DNA of 64,000 nt, taken from the NCBI RefSeq assembly GCF_000719115.1, contig NZ_JOEA01000010.1, positions 1-64,000 of the forward strand. The letters are read 5' to 3'. The translations under genes and the position numbers were made by a program. Positions within the stretch are counted from its first letter, which is position 1. The number at the start of each line of letters is the position of its first letter. The stretch is from Lentzea albidocapillata. Lineage in GTDB: Bacteria; Actinomycetota; Actinomycetes; Mycobacteriales; Pseudonocardiaceae. The notes under the pieces were generated by a model that saw only the letters and a list, made by a program, of their open reading frames with translations, was not told the DNA's origin and made no database searches. Positions 37,777 to 47,643 of the stretch are shown piece after piece.

Positions 37777-39126
37777 ATGCGCCGTTCGTTGTCCGTGCCG
37801 CTGGCCGGGTTGCTGCTTGCGCTCGTCGCGGCTCCCGCGCTCGCGCAGCCTCCGACCACTCCGGTTCCGGGGCCGCGCGATCCGAACCAGCCGCCGGCGT
37901 CGGCGCCGAACGGGCCGCAGCCCCTTGCGCATGCCGTCGGTGATGCCGGGACCGGGCTCAGCGTGGTGCGGCTCGGGCCGCAGGGGGTGCCGACGAACAC
38001 GATCCTGCCTGGGCTCGGTGAGCAGTTGCCGAAGCAGTCGGTGACCGAGTTCGGGCTGGGGCTCGCGAGTGCGCAGGTGAACACCGAGGCGTTCCTGAGC
38101 ACCGAGCGGGTGGTGACGCAGGCGAATCCGTTCGGGTTCGCGGTGGCGGGCCGGTCGCCGCAGTCGCCGGGGACGTTGGTGCAGACGGCGATTCCGGACA
38201 ACCCGCAGCCGACGAACGGCGGGCTGCCGATTCCGGAGACGCCGCTTGCGAAGCTGAAGGTGCTCAACGGCAGCGTGCACGCGCGGTGGGACGAGAAGGT
38301 CGGGCCGTGCGTCAGCCCGCTGGCCACGGCGAAGACGTCGCTGGCCGGTCTCGAGGTGTTGAGCGCGTTGCCGGCCGAGGTGCCGTTGCCGGTGAAGACC
38401 AGTCTGATCAGCATTCCGGACACGTTCGAGGCGAGTTCCGTCGTCAAGCTCGTCGACCTGCCCGGCAGCAAGAACAAGGCGGTCGAGTCGACGTCGACGA
38501 TGCGCGCGGTCAGCATCGAGCTGGCTGGTGGCATCAAGATCGACGTCGCCAGCCCGCCGACGCTCACGGCGACGGCCACCGGGGACGAGGCGACCTCGAA
38601 GATCACCTACACCGCGCCGGTGCTGAAGGTCAGTCAGAACGGCAAGGAGCTCGGCACGCTCGACGCCGCGCACCCGGCCCTCGACATCCCGTTGCTGCTG
38701 GACCTGGTCGTGGTCAAGCTGCAGATCGCGGGGCTCAACGAGAAGAAGGCGGCCTTCACGGGCACCGGGTTCAGCGGGTTCCAACTCGGGGCCACCGCGC
38801 GGATGCTCGACGTGCAGGTGCTGCCGACGGACAAGCTGAAGCTGCCGAACCTGCCGACGGCGCTCGCGCAGATCTCGCTGGGCGAGCAGATCGTGCGGGC
38901 CGCGGCGCCGCAGGGCGGCGTGATCTGCGGGACCTCGCAGCCGCCGCAGACGACCGTGCCGCAGCAGCCCGGCGCGCCAGTGGCGGCACCGCCCAAGGGA
39001 GCACCGCCGCTGGCTTACACGAACGCCGCGTACCAGTCGATCCCGCTGTTCTGGACCGGCACGGCATTGCTGCTCGCCGGAGTGGTGATCTTCGCGGCGC
39101 TGCCGGCCAGGCGCAGGTCGTCCTAG
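37777..39126 (+). CDS. Exported, membrane-anchored protein of unknown function
   Basis: A 449-aa protein with GAGGAG upstream, a signal peptide (LLLALVAAPALA-QPP) and a Pro-rich stretch to about residue 55. A large beta-rich extracellular region (about 60-390) holds two cysteines (GPCVSP and VICGTS). A Pro-rich linker and a C-terminal helix (FWTGTALLLAGVVIFAAL) ending in RRRSS complete it. This is the layout of a surface protein held by its tail. No LPXTG motif. I do not recognise the family. Confidence 0.7.
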   Translation: MRRSLSVPLAGLLLALVAAPALAQPPTTPVPGPRDPNQPPASAPNGPQPLAHAVGDAGTGLSVVRLGPQGVPTNTILPGLGEQLPKQSVTEFGLGLASAQVNTEAFLSTERVVTQANPFGFAVAGRSPQSPGTLVQTAIPDNPQPTNGGLPIPETPLAKLKVLNGSVHARWDEKVGPCVSPLATAKTSLAGLEVLSALPAEVPLPVKTSLISIPDTFEASSVVKLVDLPGSKNKAVESTSTMRAVSIELAGGIKIDVASPPTLTATATGDEATSKITYTAPVLKVSQNGKELGTLDAAHPALDIPLLLDLVVVKLQIAGLNEKKAAFTGTGFSGFQLGATARMLDVQVLPTDKLKLPNLPTALAQISLGEQIVRAAAPQGGVICGTSQPPQTTVPQQPGAPVAAPPKGAPPLAYTNAAYQSIPLFWTGTALLLAGVVIFAALPARRRSS

Positions 39127-39148
39127 GGCACGAGGTATCAGCCTCGCT

Positions 39149-40345
39149 TCATCCCCGGTGCAGCGTCGTCACCATCGCCTCGATGGCGATGCGGGGCTTC
39201 ACGTTGACCTCGATGGCCTCCCGGCAGGCCAGCACGGCCTCGAGCCGCCGCAGGATCGACTCCGACGACCACTGGGCCGCGGCGGTCCGGGAGTCCTGGG
39301 CCCGGTCCGGGTGCATCAACGCCGCCTCGGAGCCGGTCCGAACCACCAGCGCGTCGCGGTAGAACGCGGCCAGGTCGACCAGGGCCATGTCCAGGGAGTC
39401 GCGCTGGGTCCGGGTGGCCCGCGACTTCTGCCGCTTCTCCAGGTCCTTCAACGCGCCCTTGGCGCCGCGGGAGGCGGCGGCGGTCCCCTTGCCCGTTCCG
39501 CCGGCCCCCATCGCGGTCTCCAAAGCCTCCCGCTCGGACTCGTTGCGGGACTCGTTGGCGGTGGAAGCGTCGTCTTCTGCGGCCTTGATCAGTTCGTCGG
39601 CGCAGGTGAAGACGTCGGCGGGCTTGCGCAGCGCCAGCGGGATCCGCAGCACGGCCTCGCGCCGGGACCGCGTCTGCTCGTCCGAGGCCAGCCGGCGGGC
39701 CCGTCCGACGTGCCCGCCGCAGACCGCGGCCGCCCACTGCGCCATCTCCGGCGACACCCCGTCGACGGCCTCCAGGGCCGAGGCGATGGCGGCGGGCCGA
39801 GGCGATCCCAGCGACACGAGCCGGCAGCGGGAGCGGATGGTCACCGACACGTCGTCGGGGTGGTCGGACGGCGCGCACAGCAGGAACACCGTCCGCGCCG
39901 GCGGCTCCTCGACGGCCTTCAGCAGCGCGTTGGCCGCGCCCTCGGTGAGCCGGTCGGCGTCCTCGATGATCACGACCTGCCACCGGCCCGACGTGGGACG
40001 GCGAGCGGAGATCTGGACCAGGGAGCGCATCTCGGCGACGGAGATCGACAGGCCTTCGGGCGCCACGACGCGAACGTCGGCGTGCGTGCCGTGCAACGTC
40101 GTGCGGCAGCCGGAGCACTCACCGCAGCCGGGGCGGTCGTCCGCCACGACGCACTGCAGCGCGCCGGCGAAGGCGCGGGCGGTGGACGAACGGCCGGAGC
40201 CGGGTGGGCCGGTGAAGAGCCAGGCGTGGGTCATCACGCCGGGTGCGGGGGTGCCGCCCGCGACGATCATGGCCGCTGCCTCTGCGGACGCCGACAGCAT
40301 CGCCACCGCCTCGGGCTGGCCGACCACCTCGTCCCACACGCTCAT
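39149..40345 (-). CDS. holB: DNA polymerase III delta-prime subunit
   Basis: Clamp-loader subunit (398 aa). It begins MSVWDEVVGQPEAVAML. Its P-loop GPPGSGRSS has Arg in place of Lys, consistent with delta-prime not hydrolysing ATP. A zinc module CGECSGCRTTLHGTHAD, VVIIEDADRLTEGAANALLK, and SVTIRSRCRLV follow. A Ser/Glu/Lys-rich insert (about 265-305) is present. It lies downstream of the MFS-Tmk-like gene, 23 bases away, as in other actinobacteria. Confidence 0.93.
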   Translation of the reverse strand: MSVWDEVVGQPEAVAMLSASAEAAAMIVAGGTPAPGVMTHAWLFTGPPGSGRSSTARAFAGALQCVVADDRPGCGECSGCRTTLHGTHADVRVVAPEGLSISVAEMRSLVQISARRPTSGRWQVVIIEDADRLTEGAANALLKAVEEPPARTVFLLCAPSDHPDDVSVTIRSRCRLVSLGSPRPAAIASALEAVDGVSPEMAQWAAAVCGGHVGRARRLASDEQTRSRREAVLRIPLALRKPADVFTCADELIKAAEDDASTANESRNESEREALETAMGAGGTGKGTAAASRGAKGALKDLEKRQKSRATRTQRDSLDMALVDLAAFYRDALVVRTGSEAALMHPDRAQDSRTAAAQWSSESILRRLEAVLACREAIEVNVKPRIAIEAMVTTLHRG

Positions 40346-40368
40346 GGGTGCAGTCTTCCAGCGACGGA

Positions 40369-42408
40369 TCAGACCGCGGCCTGGGGGACCGCGCGCTTGC
40401 GCCCGGCCAGCAGCGGGAGCACGGAGGAGCGGACCCGGTCGGCCACCTCGTCGGCGTCGCCCTCGGCCTCGACCACCACGTAGCGGTCCGGATCGGCGGC
40501 GGCCATCTCGCTCAGCAGCCGCTGCACGCGCCAGTGGTGTTCCGGGCCGATGCCCTTGGCGTCGGCGCCGGGGCGGTCGAGCAGGATCGTCAGGTCCGGG
40601 CGCAACCGGCCGGTGGCCCAGTCGACCAGGCCTTCGAGCTCCTGGTGTTCCAGCGTGCTCGTCGCGGTGAAGTGCGCGAGCGGCGAGTCGACGTAGCGCT
40701 CCATCACCACGATGGAGCCGCTGTCCAGCGCGGGGCGCACCTGCCGTTCGACGACATCGGCACGGACTGCGGCGGCGACCAGTGCCTGTGCGCGCACGCC
40801 TGCCAGTTCGGCGGACGACAGCATCGTGCGCAGGCGGCGTTCGTCGTGTTCGGGGTCGGCGGCCAGCAGCACGTCGAGGCCCTCGGCGCGCAACGCGGCG
40901 GCCAGGCGGCGGGCCTGCACCGACGTGTCCTCCTGGGTGTCGCCCTCGACCGCGATCAGCATGCCCTTGGCGTGCCGGCGGCCGCGGATCGCCGCGAACA
41001 GCGACGACAGCACCGGCTCCTCACGGCGGTCGTCCATCTGCCGGTACGCGACGAGCCCCAGGACGATCGCGATCGCGGCGCCGCCGAGCATCACCGGCCG
41101 GGTCGCGTCGACCTCCATCGGATGGCCGAACACGCTGACCTGCCGCTTCTGCAGCAACGCGACCAGCAGCGGCGCACCGGCCGAGGCACCGAACAGCACG
41201 ATCTTCAGCAACGACTGGATCAGCGCGACCGTGCGGCCGCGCATGGCGTCCTCGACCTGCGAACCCACGATCGTCAGGCCCGTCAGGAACGCCACGCCCG
41301 CGCACGCGCCGACCAGCGCCACCGTCAGCAGCGCGATCCACAGGTGCGGGGCCAGCGCGACCAGCACCAGCGAGATGCCGGCGAAGACGATCGTGACGCC
41401 GAACAGGCGGTTGTAGGCGAGGCGCTGGGCCAGCCGGGGCGCGGTCGCCATGCCCACCGCGAGCCCGAAGAACACGGCCACGAACAGCAGGCCGAACGTC
41501 GAGGCGCCGCCCAGCAGCGACTGCGCGTAGAGCTTCGCCGTCGCGATCACGACACCGGCCGCGGCGAACGCGCCGATCATGCCGATGACCAGGCCGCGGA
41601 CCAGCGGCGTCGCGGCGGCGAACTTCAGGCCCTCGCGGAACATCGCGCCGAAGCCGGGCTTGTCGCCCTCCTCCTCCTTCTTGGGGGCGGAGGAGACGCG
41701 GCCGGACAGCTCCGGCAGGCGGGTCGCGACCAGGATCGCCGAGGTGAAGTAGAGCAGTCCGTTGATCACCACCGCGATCGTCGCGATGTTGAACTCGAGG
41801 TTCCCGCCCTGCAGGTTCAGGTACGCGGGGATGCCCGCGATCAGGGAGTACAGGCCGAAGCCGCTGATCGTGGAGATGCCGTAGGTCATCACCAGGCCGA
41901 GCTGGTTCGCCGACTCCACCTGGTCGGGGCGGCGCAGCAGGTTCGGGACGGCCGACTCCTTGGCCGGGATCCACAGCATCGCGCAGCAGCCGACCAGGAA
42001 GTTCGCCACGAAGAGCCAGATCGGCGAGCCGATCAGCGCGATCGAGATGAACAGCGACCCGCGCAGGACGTCGCAGATGACCATGACCTTGCGGCGGTCG
42101 AACTTGTCCGCGAGCACGCCGCCGATGGGCGCGAAGAGGATGCCCGGCAGCAGCTGGGTCAGCACGACCAGCGACAGCGCGAACGACTGCCACTGGTAGC
42201 TCTTCATCATCTCGGAGACCAGACCGGTCAGCGCGAGCAGTGACAGCCAGTCACCAACGCTGCACAAGTAGGTGACGAGCCAGAGCCGCCGGAACGGCCT
42301 GATGGCAAGTACCGATCGAAGCCGGTGAACCGTGGACACGCTGGACTGGGCCTGCCCTGCCTGGCCTGCCTCGGTCGCCGGTGTGTCCGCGTCCTGAATT
42401 TCAGTCAC
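40369..42408 (-). CDS. MFS transporter fused to a dTMP-kinase-like domain with lost P-loop
   Basis: A 679-aa fusion. Residues about 30-455 are a 12-helix MFS domain (FAPIGGVLADKFDRRKVMV as motif A). Residues about 480-670 are Tmk-like: LIAVEGDTQEDTSVQARRL stands where active enzymes have EGxDGxGKST, so Walker A is gone. The DRY motif region reads VMERYVDSPLAH. The C-terminal LLSEMAAADPDRYVVV still matches. Such fusions occur beside topA and holB in Streptomyces with an intact P-loop (from memory). Here kinase activity is unlikely; a separate tmk elsewhere is expected. GTG 42408. Confidence 0.85.
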   Translation of the reverse strand: MTEIQDADTPATEAGQAGQAQSSVSTVHRLRSVLAIRPFRRLWLVTYLCSVGDWLSLLALTGLVSEMMKSYQWQSFALSLVVLTQLLPGILFAPIGGVLADKFDRRKVMVICDVLRGSLFISIALIGSPIWLFVANFLVGCCAMLWIPAKESAVPNLLRRPDQVESANQLGLVMTYGISTISGFGLYSLIAGIPAYLNLQGGNLEFNIATIAVVINGLLYFTSAILVATRLPELSGRVSSAPKKEEEGDKPGFGAMFREGLKFAAATPLVRGLVIGMIGAFAAAGVVIATAKLYAQSLLGGASTFGLLFVAVFFGLAVGMATAPRLAQRLAYNRLFGVTIVFAGISLVLVALAPHLWIALLTVALVGACAGVAFLTGLTIVGSQVEDAMRGRTVALIQSLLKIVLFGASAGAPLLVALLQKRQVSVFGHPMEVDATRPVMLGGAAIAIVLGLVAYRQMDDRREEPVLSSLFAAIRGRRHAKGMLIAVEGDTQEDTSVQARRLAAALRAEGLDVLLAADPEHDERRLRTMLSSAELAGVRAQALVAAAVRADVVERQVRPALDSGSIVVMERYVDSPLAHFTATSTLEHQELEGLVDWATGRLRPDLTILLDRPGADAKGIGPEHHWRVQRLLSEMAAADPDRYVVVEAEGDADEVADRVRSSVLPLLAGRKRAVPQAAV

Positions 42409-42480
42409 CCCTAAGTCGCCACTCCCGTGCGGTCAGCGTAACCGGATGTGGTGATTCAGGATGCCGGACTCACAGCACGG

Positions 42481-42927
42481 CTAGCTGAAGATCGCTCCGA
42501 GAATACTGACCAGGACCAGGACGAAGAACCCGATGACGACCAGGCAGCCGATGAACGCGGCCACGCCGCTCGTCTGCTTCGCGGGCAGCTGCTGTTGCTG
42601 CTGTTGTTGTGGCGCAGACATTTGGTTCGTCGACGCGAACTGCTGGATCGCGTACTGGTGCGCCGGCTGAGGCGCTCGCTGCGCCCGGCCACGCGGCCGG
42701 CGCTGCTCCTGCTGCATCTGCGACCAGACGGCCTGCCGCAGTTCCTCGGTCGGCTCGACAGGTGTAGGCACCGCCACACGTGACCTAAAAGAAAGAGACG
42801 TCCACTGTGACATTGATTGGGGAGCGACGAACTTGTCAGCCGTAACCAGCCCCGCGAGCGGGTCGGGGTACAGCCGGGGAGGCGGCGGGGCCTGAGTCCC
42901 GTCGGGTCCGAACTCGTTGATCGGCAC
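42481..42927 (-). CDS. Small tail-anchored protein, Gln/Pro-rich
   Basis: A 148-aa hypothetical. Start GTG 42927 is chosen for AGGGGG about 7 bases upstream. N-terminal half is Pro-rich and soluble, then a Gln-rich stretch with seven consecutive Gln. One C-terminal helix (VAAFIGCLVVIGFFVLVLVSIL) ends the protein at GAIFS. It lies 13 bases after topA in the same direction. No family recognised. Confidence 0.7.
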   Translation of the reverse strand: MPINEFGPDGTQAPPPPRLYPDPLAGLVTADKFVAPQSMSQWTSLSFRSRVAVPTPVEPTEELRQAVWSQMQQEQRRPRGRAQRAPQPAHQYAIQQFASTNQMSAPQQQQQQQLPAKQTSGVAAFIGCLVVIGFFVLVLVSILGAIFS

Positions 42928-42940
42928 CGCCACCCCCTGA

Positions 42941-45706
42941 TCAGCTCTTGGACTTGGCCGGAGCCTTCTTGGCCGCGGGCTTCTTCGCCGCCGCCGGCTT
43001 CTTGGCCGGAGCCTTCTTCTTGACCGGGCCCTTGGCGCGCTTCTCGGCCAGCAGCTCGGCCGCGCGCTCGTCGGTGATCGACTCGACGCTGTCCGTCTTG
43101 CGCAGCGACGCGTTCGCCTCACCGTCGGTGACGTACGGGCCGAAGCGGCCCTCCTTGATCACCATCGGCTTGCCGGACACCGGGTCGTTGCCCATCTCAC
43201 GCAACGGCGGCGCGGCGGCGGCGCGACCGCGCTTCTTCGGCTCGGCGTAGATCTTCAGCGCCTCTTCGAGCGTGACGGTGAAGATCTGGGACTCGTCGAC
43301 CAGCGACCGCGAGTCCGTGCCCTTCTTCAGGTACGGGCCGTAGCGGCCGTTCTGCGCGGTGATCTCGGCGCCCGTCTCCGGGTCCTTGCCGACCACGCGC
43401 GGCAGCGAGAGCAGCTTCAGCGCGTCGTCCAGTGTGACCGAGTCCAGCGACATCGACTTGAACAGCGAGCCGGTGCGCGGCTTCGGGGCCTTCGCCTTCG
43501 ACGGCGTGCCGTTCTCCGCCGGCTCGGGCAGGACCTCGGTCACGTACGGGCCGAAGCGGCCTTCCTTGGCCACGATCTCGTTGCCCGAGACCGGGTCGGT
43601 GCCCAGCGAGCGGCCCTCCTGCGGCGTCGAGAAGAGCTTCTCGGCGATCTCCGCGGACAGCTCGTCCGGCGCCAGGTCGTCCTGCACGTTCGCGCGCTGT
43701 GCGACCCCGTCGACCTCGCGCTCCAGGTACGGCCCGAAGCGGCCGACACGCACGACGACCGTGCGGCCCTCGGCGTCGCTGAACAGCGGGATCGAGTTGA
43801 CCTCACGCGGGTCGATGTCCTCGACACCCGTGCCGACCAGCTTCTTCAGGCCGCCGGAACGGCCGATCGAGCCGTCGGGACCGATGCTGCCGCCGAAGTA
43901 GAACCCGGACAGCCAGTTCGTGCGGCCCTGACGACCTGCGGCGATGCCGTCCAGCTCGTCCTCGAGCGCGGCGGTGAAGTCGTAGTCGACCAGGCGGCCG
44001 AAGTGCTGCTCCAGCAGCCCGACCACGGCGAACGCCACCCAGGACGGGACCAGCGCCGCGCCCTTCTTCCACACGTAGCCGCGGTCCTGGACGGTGCTGA
44101 TGATCGACGAGTAGGTGGAGGGACGGCCGATGCCGAGCTCCTCCATCGTCTTGATCAGCGACGGCTCGGTGTAGCGCGAGGGCGGCGAGGTGGAGTGACC
44201 GTCCGCGGACAGCTCCGCGATCGTCAGGTCCTGGTCCTTGACCAGCAGCGGCAGGCGCGACTCCGCGTCGTCCGACTCGCCGCCGGCCTCGGCGTCGACG
44301 GTCTCGACGTAGGCCTTGAGGAAGCCGGCGAACGTGATCGTGCGGCCGGACGCGGCGAACGTGACCTCCTGGCCCGTGCCCGCACGGCCCTGGATGCGGA
44401 TGCTGGTCGTGTTGCCCCGCGCGTCGGCCATCTGGGACGCGATCGTGCGCTGCCAGATCATCTCGTAGAGCTTGAACTCGTCCGAGTCGAGCTCGGCGGC
44501 CACCTGGCCAGGCGTGCGGAAGACCTCTCCGGCCGGCCTGATCGCCTCGTGGGCCTCCTGCGCGTTCTTGACCTTGCGCGTGTACTGGCGGGGCTGCGGC
44601 GAGACGTACTGGGCGCCGTAGAGGTCCGTGGCCTGCGCACGAGCGGCGTTGATCGCGGTCTCCGACAGCGTCGTGCTGTCGGTACGCATGTAGGTGATGT
44701 AGCCGTTCTCGTACAGCTTCTGCGCCGTGCGCATCGTGCGGTCGGCGGAGAACCGCAGCTTGCGGCCCGCCTCCTGCTGCAGCGTCGAGGTCATGAACGG
44801 CGGGTACGGCTTGCGCGTGTACGGCTTCTCCTCGACCGAGGAGACCTTGACCGGCGCGTTCTGCAGTCCGGCGGCGATGGCGCGGGCCTGCGCCTCGTCC
44901 AGCACGGTGACGTCGGACTTGCCCGTCAGCTTGCCGTCCGAGCCGAAGTCGCGGCCCGTCGCGAGACGCGTGCCGTCGACGGCCACGAGACGCGCGCCGA
45001 ACTGACGCGGCGCGGCGTCGGCACCGGCGTCCATCTGCGCGGAGATGTCCCAGTAGCTCGCGGAGACGAACTTCATCCGCTCGCGTTCGCGCTCCACGAC
45101 CAGACGCGTCGCCACGGACTGCACGCGGCCTGCCGAGAGCTTCGGCATGACCTTCTTCCACAGGACCGGGCTGACCTCGTAGCCGTAGAGGCGGTCGAGG
45201 ATGCGCCTGGTCTCCTGCGCGTCGACCAGGTCCTGGTCGAGGTCGCGGGGGTTGGCCGCGGCGGCCTGGATCGCGGACTCGGTGATCTCGTGGAACACCA
45301 TCCGGCGAACCGGGACCTTCGGCTTCAGCGTCTCCAGCAGGTGCCACGCGATGGCTTCACCCTCGCGGTCACCGTCTGTCGCGAGGTAGAGCTCGTCGAC
45401 GTCCTTCAACGCTTCCTTGAGCTCGGAGACCAGCGACTTCTTGTCGGCGGAGACCACGTAGAGGGGCTCGAAGCCGTGGTCGACGTCCACGCCGAGCCTG
45501 GCCCAGGCCTGGCCCTTGTACTTCGCCGGAACGTCGGCGGCACCGCGCGGCAGGTCCCGGATGTGTCCCCTGGAGGACTCCACGACGAAGTTGGCGCCGA
45601 GGTACGAGGCGATCTTGCGCGCCTTCGTGGGCGACTCGACGATCACCAGTCGTCGGATGCTGCCCTCGCCTCCGCTGCTCTTCTTCGTCCGTGTCGATCC
45701 AGCCAC
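42941..45706 (-). CDS. topA: DNA topoisomerase I
   Basis: Type IA topoisomerase relaxing negative supercoils (921 aa). TOPRIM domain at the N-terminus (RRLVIVESPTKARKI ... ATDGDREGEAIAWHL). The catalytic tyrosine is in YITYMRTDST, preceded by KPYPPFMTSTLQQEA. The C-terminal third carries three to four TopA repeats of the type GRFGPYV, and ends in a Lys/Ala/Pro-rich basic tail rather than zinc fingers, as in mycobacterial TopA. GTG 45706 chosen; the longer frame is not conserved. Confidence 0.95.
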   Translation of the reverse strand: MAGSTRTKKSSGGEGSIRRLVIVESPTKARKIASYLGANFVVESSRGHIRDLPRGAADVPAKYKGQAWARLGVDVDHGFEPLYVVSADKKSLVSELKEALKDVDELYLATDGDREGEAIAWHLLETLKPKVPVRRMVFHEITESAIQAAAANPRDLDQDLVDAQETRRILDRLYGYEVSPVLWKKVMPKLSAGRVQSVATRLVVERERERMKFVSASYWDISAQMDAGADAAPRQFGARLVAVDGTRLATGRDFGSDGKLTGKSDVTVLDEAQARAIAAGLQNAPVKVSSVEEKPYTRKPYPPFMTSTLQQEAGRKLRFSADRTMRTAQKLYENGYITYMRTDSTTLSETAINAARAQATDLYGAQYVSPQPRQYTRKVKNAQEAHEAIRPAGEVFRTPGQVAAELDSDEFKLYEMIWQRTIASQMADARGNTTSIRIQGRAGTGQEVTFAASGRTITFAGFLKAYVETVDAEAGGESDDAESRLPLLVKDQDLTIAELSADGHSTSPPSRYTEPSLIKTMEELGIGRPSTYSSIISTVQDRGYVWKKGAALVPSWVAFAVVGLLEQHFGRLVDYDFTAALEDELDGIAAGRQGRTNWLSGFYFGGSIGPDGSIGRSGGLKKLVGTGVEDIDPREVNSIPLFSDAEGRTVVVRVGRFGPYLEREVDGVAQRANVQDDLAPDELSAEIAEKLFSTPQEGRSLGTDPVSGNEIVAKEGRFGPYVTEVLPEPAENGTPSKAKAPKPRTGSLFKSMSLDSVTLDDALKLLSLPRVVGKDPETGAEITAQNGRYGPYLKKGTDSRSLVDESQIFTVTLEEALKIYAEPKKRGRAAAAPPLREMGNDPVSGKPMVIKEGRFGPYVTDGEANASLRKTDSVESITDERAAELLAEKRAKGPVKKKAPAKKPAAAKKPAAKKAPAKSKS

Positions 45707-45846
45707 TCGCCGTCCCGCTCTCTTCCAAACCCGGTTCCCAGGCCCGCCAGTGTTGCCCAGCGTCGGCCGAAAAGCACACCATCCGTCATGTCTCCGCGAC
45801 GCCCGTACGACGAGACAGAGTGACACAACCATGCCGGACGGCCCGC

Positions 45847-46419
45847 TCAGGCCGCCGGCCAGGTGCTCATCGCCACTCCCTGCGGAGGGCTTCCGACCAG
45901 TTCAGCCAGCCGCGCCAGCCTCCGTCGACCGGTTACCCGCAACGCCGGAGCCCCTACCAGGGTGCACGGAAGTCCGGATGCGAGCAGCGCATTTTGCAAC
46001 GGTGCGTGTGTCTGCGGCGCGTTGGGGTCCAAACCGAGCAGGTACGCGGACTCCATCCAGCTGCCCGCGGCCAGCGCCCAGACGCGCAGCACTGCTCCGT
46101 TCAGCTCGAAGTCCGGCGGCACCGTCTTGGCAGATCCGTCCAGCCAGCGAGCGGCCAGAGGGGTGAGGTCGGTGCGGAACGGCGTGCGGACGAAGTGCGT
46201 GCCTTCCCCGTTGACGCACAGCTCAGTGGTGACGCCACGGTCGGCGCAGGCCTGCTTGAGGGGACGCAGCCGCCACTCGTCGCGCAACTCGGTGTACACG
46301 CGGGCGGCCGTGCCGCGCGCGAAGCTGACGGCCTGACCGGGCCCGCAGAGGAAACCGGCGAGGTCCGCCTTGGCCGGGGTGCGCGCCTCGGCCGAGAAGA
46401 AGGACAGCTGCCCAACCAC
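45847..46419 (-). CDS. Conserved hypothetical protein (Rv3647c position)
   Basis: A 190-aa soluble protein starting VVGQLSFFSAEARTP at GTG 46419. Visible segments: LAGFLCGPGQAVSF, RVYTELRDEWRLRPLKQAC, and GSWMESAYLLGLDPNAPQTH. No signal peptide or membrane helix. It lies upstream of topA in the same direction, like Rv3647c in M. tuberculosis, so conservation is expected; function unknown. Confidence 0.75.
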   Translation of the reverse strand: MVGQLSFFSAEARTPAKADLAGFLCGPGQAVSFARGTAARVYTELRDEWRLRPLKQACADRGVTTELCVNGEGTHFVRTPFRTDLTPLAARWLDGSAKTVPPDFELNGAVLRVWALAAGSWMESAYLLGLDPNAPQTHAPLQNALLASGLPCTLVGAPALRVTGRRRLARLAELVGSPPQGVAMSTWPAA

Positions 46420-46471
46420 GGCCCACAGGGTAGAACAGACGTTCGAGTGTGGCCAGTACGAGCCCGCCGCG

Positions 46472-47029
46472 CTACTGCTGCCCGACCTCCTGCCCCTTCG
46501 ACCTGATCTCCGTGCAGGGGGCCGACTTGCCCAGCGCATCGGAGTACTTCGGCCGTTTCTGCAGCTCCTGGAAGGTCGCTCGGAGGTCTTCCGGACTGGT
46601 CACGACGTTGGTGTCGGCCAGCGCCTTCTCCGCGCCCTCCAGGAACTGGGCATTGGGTTCCAGCGCCTGGACGGGTGCCTGCGCGTCTCCGTACGACTTC
46701 GCGGACTCCGTGACGAACTTGACCAGCTGTTCGTGCACGTTCTCGAGGTCGTCCTCGGGCGCGCCGAGTTCCTTCAGCTTCTTCTCCGCACCGGCGAACG
46801 CGGTGGCGTTGGACGTCAGCAGTCGGAGGTAGGCGGTCTTGACCGCGGCGAAGTCCGCTGGGTCCTGTTTGCGCAGCTCAAGGCCCGCTTCCAGGCCCGG
46901 GAGGACGCCGCCGCAGAACGCGTCCACCCACTGCCGCTGGGTGTCGGTGATCGGCTTGTCCGCCTCGGAACCGCAGGCGGTCAGCACGATGGAACCTGTC
47001 ATCAGAACGGCGAGCAGACGTGTCCTCAC
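46472..47029 (-). CDS. Lipoprotein, tandem family member 1
   Basis: A 185-aa lipoprotein; signal peptide with lipobox VLTAC (Cys19). After the anchor comes the family motif QWVDAFCGG (Cys39), a helical middle, and a late cysteine (APCTEI, Cys172) 13 residues from the end. GTG 47029, 5 bases after the stop of member 2. Predicted mostly alpha-helical with one possible disulfide. Role unknown. Confidence 0.8.
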   Translation of the reverse strand: MRTRLLAVLMTGSIVLTACGSEADKPITDTQRQWVDAFCGGVLPGLEAGLELRKQDPADFAAVKTAYLRLLTSNATAFAGAEKKLKELGAPEDDLENVHEQLVKFVTESAKSYGDAQAPVQALEPNAQFLEGAEKALADTNVVTSPEDLRATFQELQKRPKYSDALGKSAPCTEIRSKGQEVGQQ

Positions 47030-47034
47030 CCGGC

Positions 47035-47625
47035 CTAGTTTCCCCCGGACTGCTTCGCCAGCCCCTGCCAGGCCGTGCACACCTTGTTCGCACGGAACGC
47101 CTCGGTGTACTTCGGGGTCGTCTCCACGATCTGCTTGAACAACGTCCCCACGCTGTCACCGCTGCTGCCGACCATGATCTGCTTGTAGCGCTCTGGGAAC
47201 TTGTCGTCCGCCGCCTGCGCCCGCAGCCGCGCTGAACTCTCGTCGAAGGTCTTGGCCTCGTTCCGCAGCGCCTTGACCAGCCGCTCGTGCAGGCTGCGCA
47301 CGTCCGAACCCAACGGGCCGAGTTTCTCGAGTGCGTCGGCCATGTGCCGGTTCGACACCGCCGCTCCCGCCGTCCAGACGACCACGGCCTCCTTGACGGC
47401 CTCCATGCCCTCCTGGGCCTTGCCCTGGAGTTGGAGTCGCGCGGTCTGCGTGACGCCCATGGGCCCGCAGTACGCCTCGAACCAGGCCACCGGGTCGGCA
47501 CCTGGCACGTCCACCGTCGTGGTGGGTGCCGGTGTGGTCGTCGGCCGACTCGGAGGAGCAGGTGTGCTGCACGCGACGAGCGCGACGGCACTCAGGACAG
47601 CAGCGATCGACAAACGTGCGTGCAC
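47035..47625 (-). CDS. Lipoprotein, tandem family member 2
   Basis: A 196-aa lipoprotein; lipobox ALVAC (Cys19), then a Pro/Thr-rich spacer. The family motif is AWFEAYCGP (Cys53), followed by helices rich in Glu/Lys. The late cysteine (KVCTAW, Cys183) is 13 residues from the end. GTG 47625. A large hairpin (47644-47693) lies just upstream and may end or attenuate transcription coming from member 3. Confidence 0.8.
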   Translation of the reverse strand: MHARLSIAAVLSAVALVACSTPAPPSRPTTTPAPTTTVDVPGADPVAWFEAYCGPMGVTQTARLQLQGKAQEGMEAVKEAVVVWTAGAAVSNRHMADALEKLGPLGSDVRSLHERLVKALRNEAKTFDESSARLRAQAADDKFPERYKQIMVGSSGDSVGTLFKQIVETTPKYTEAFRANKVCTAWQGLAKQSGGN

Positions 47626-47643
47626 GGTGAATCCCCCAGGAAA

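Noticed and set aside
40243-42243. 666-codon plus-strand open frame
   Set aside because: Antisense shadow of the MFS-Tmk-like and holB genes; low-complexity product of Arg, His, Gln and Asp.
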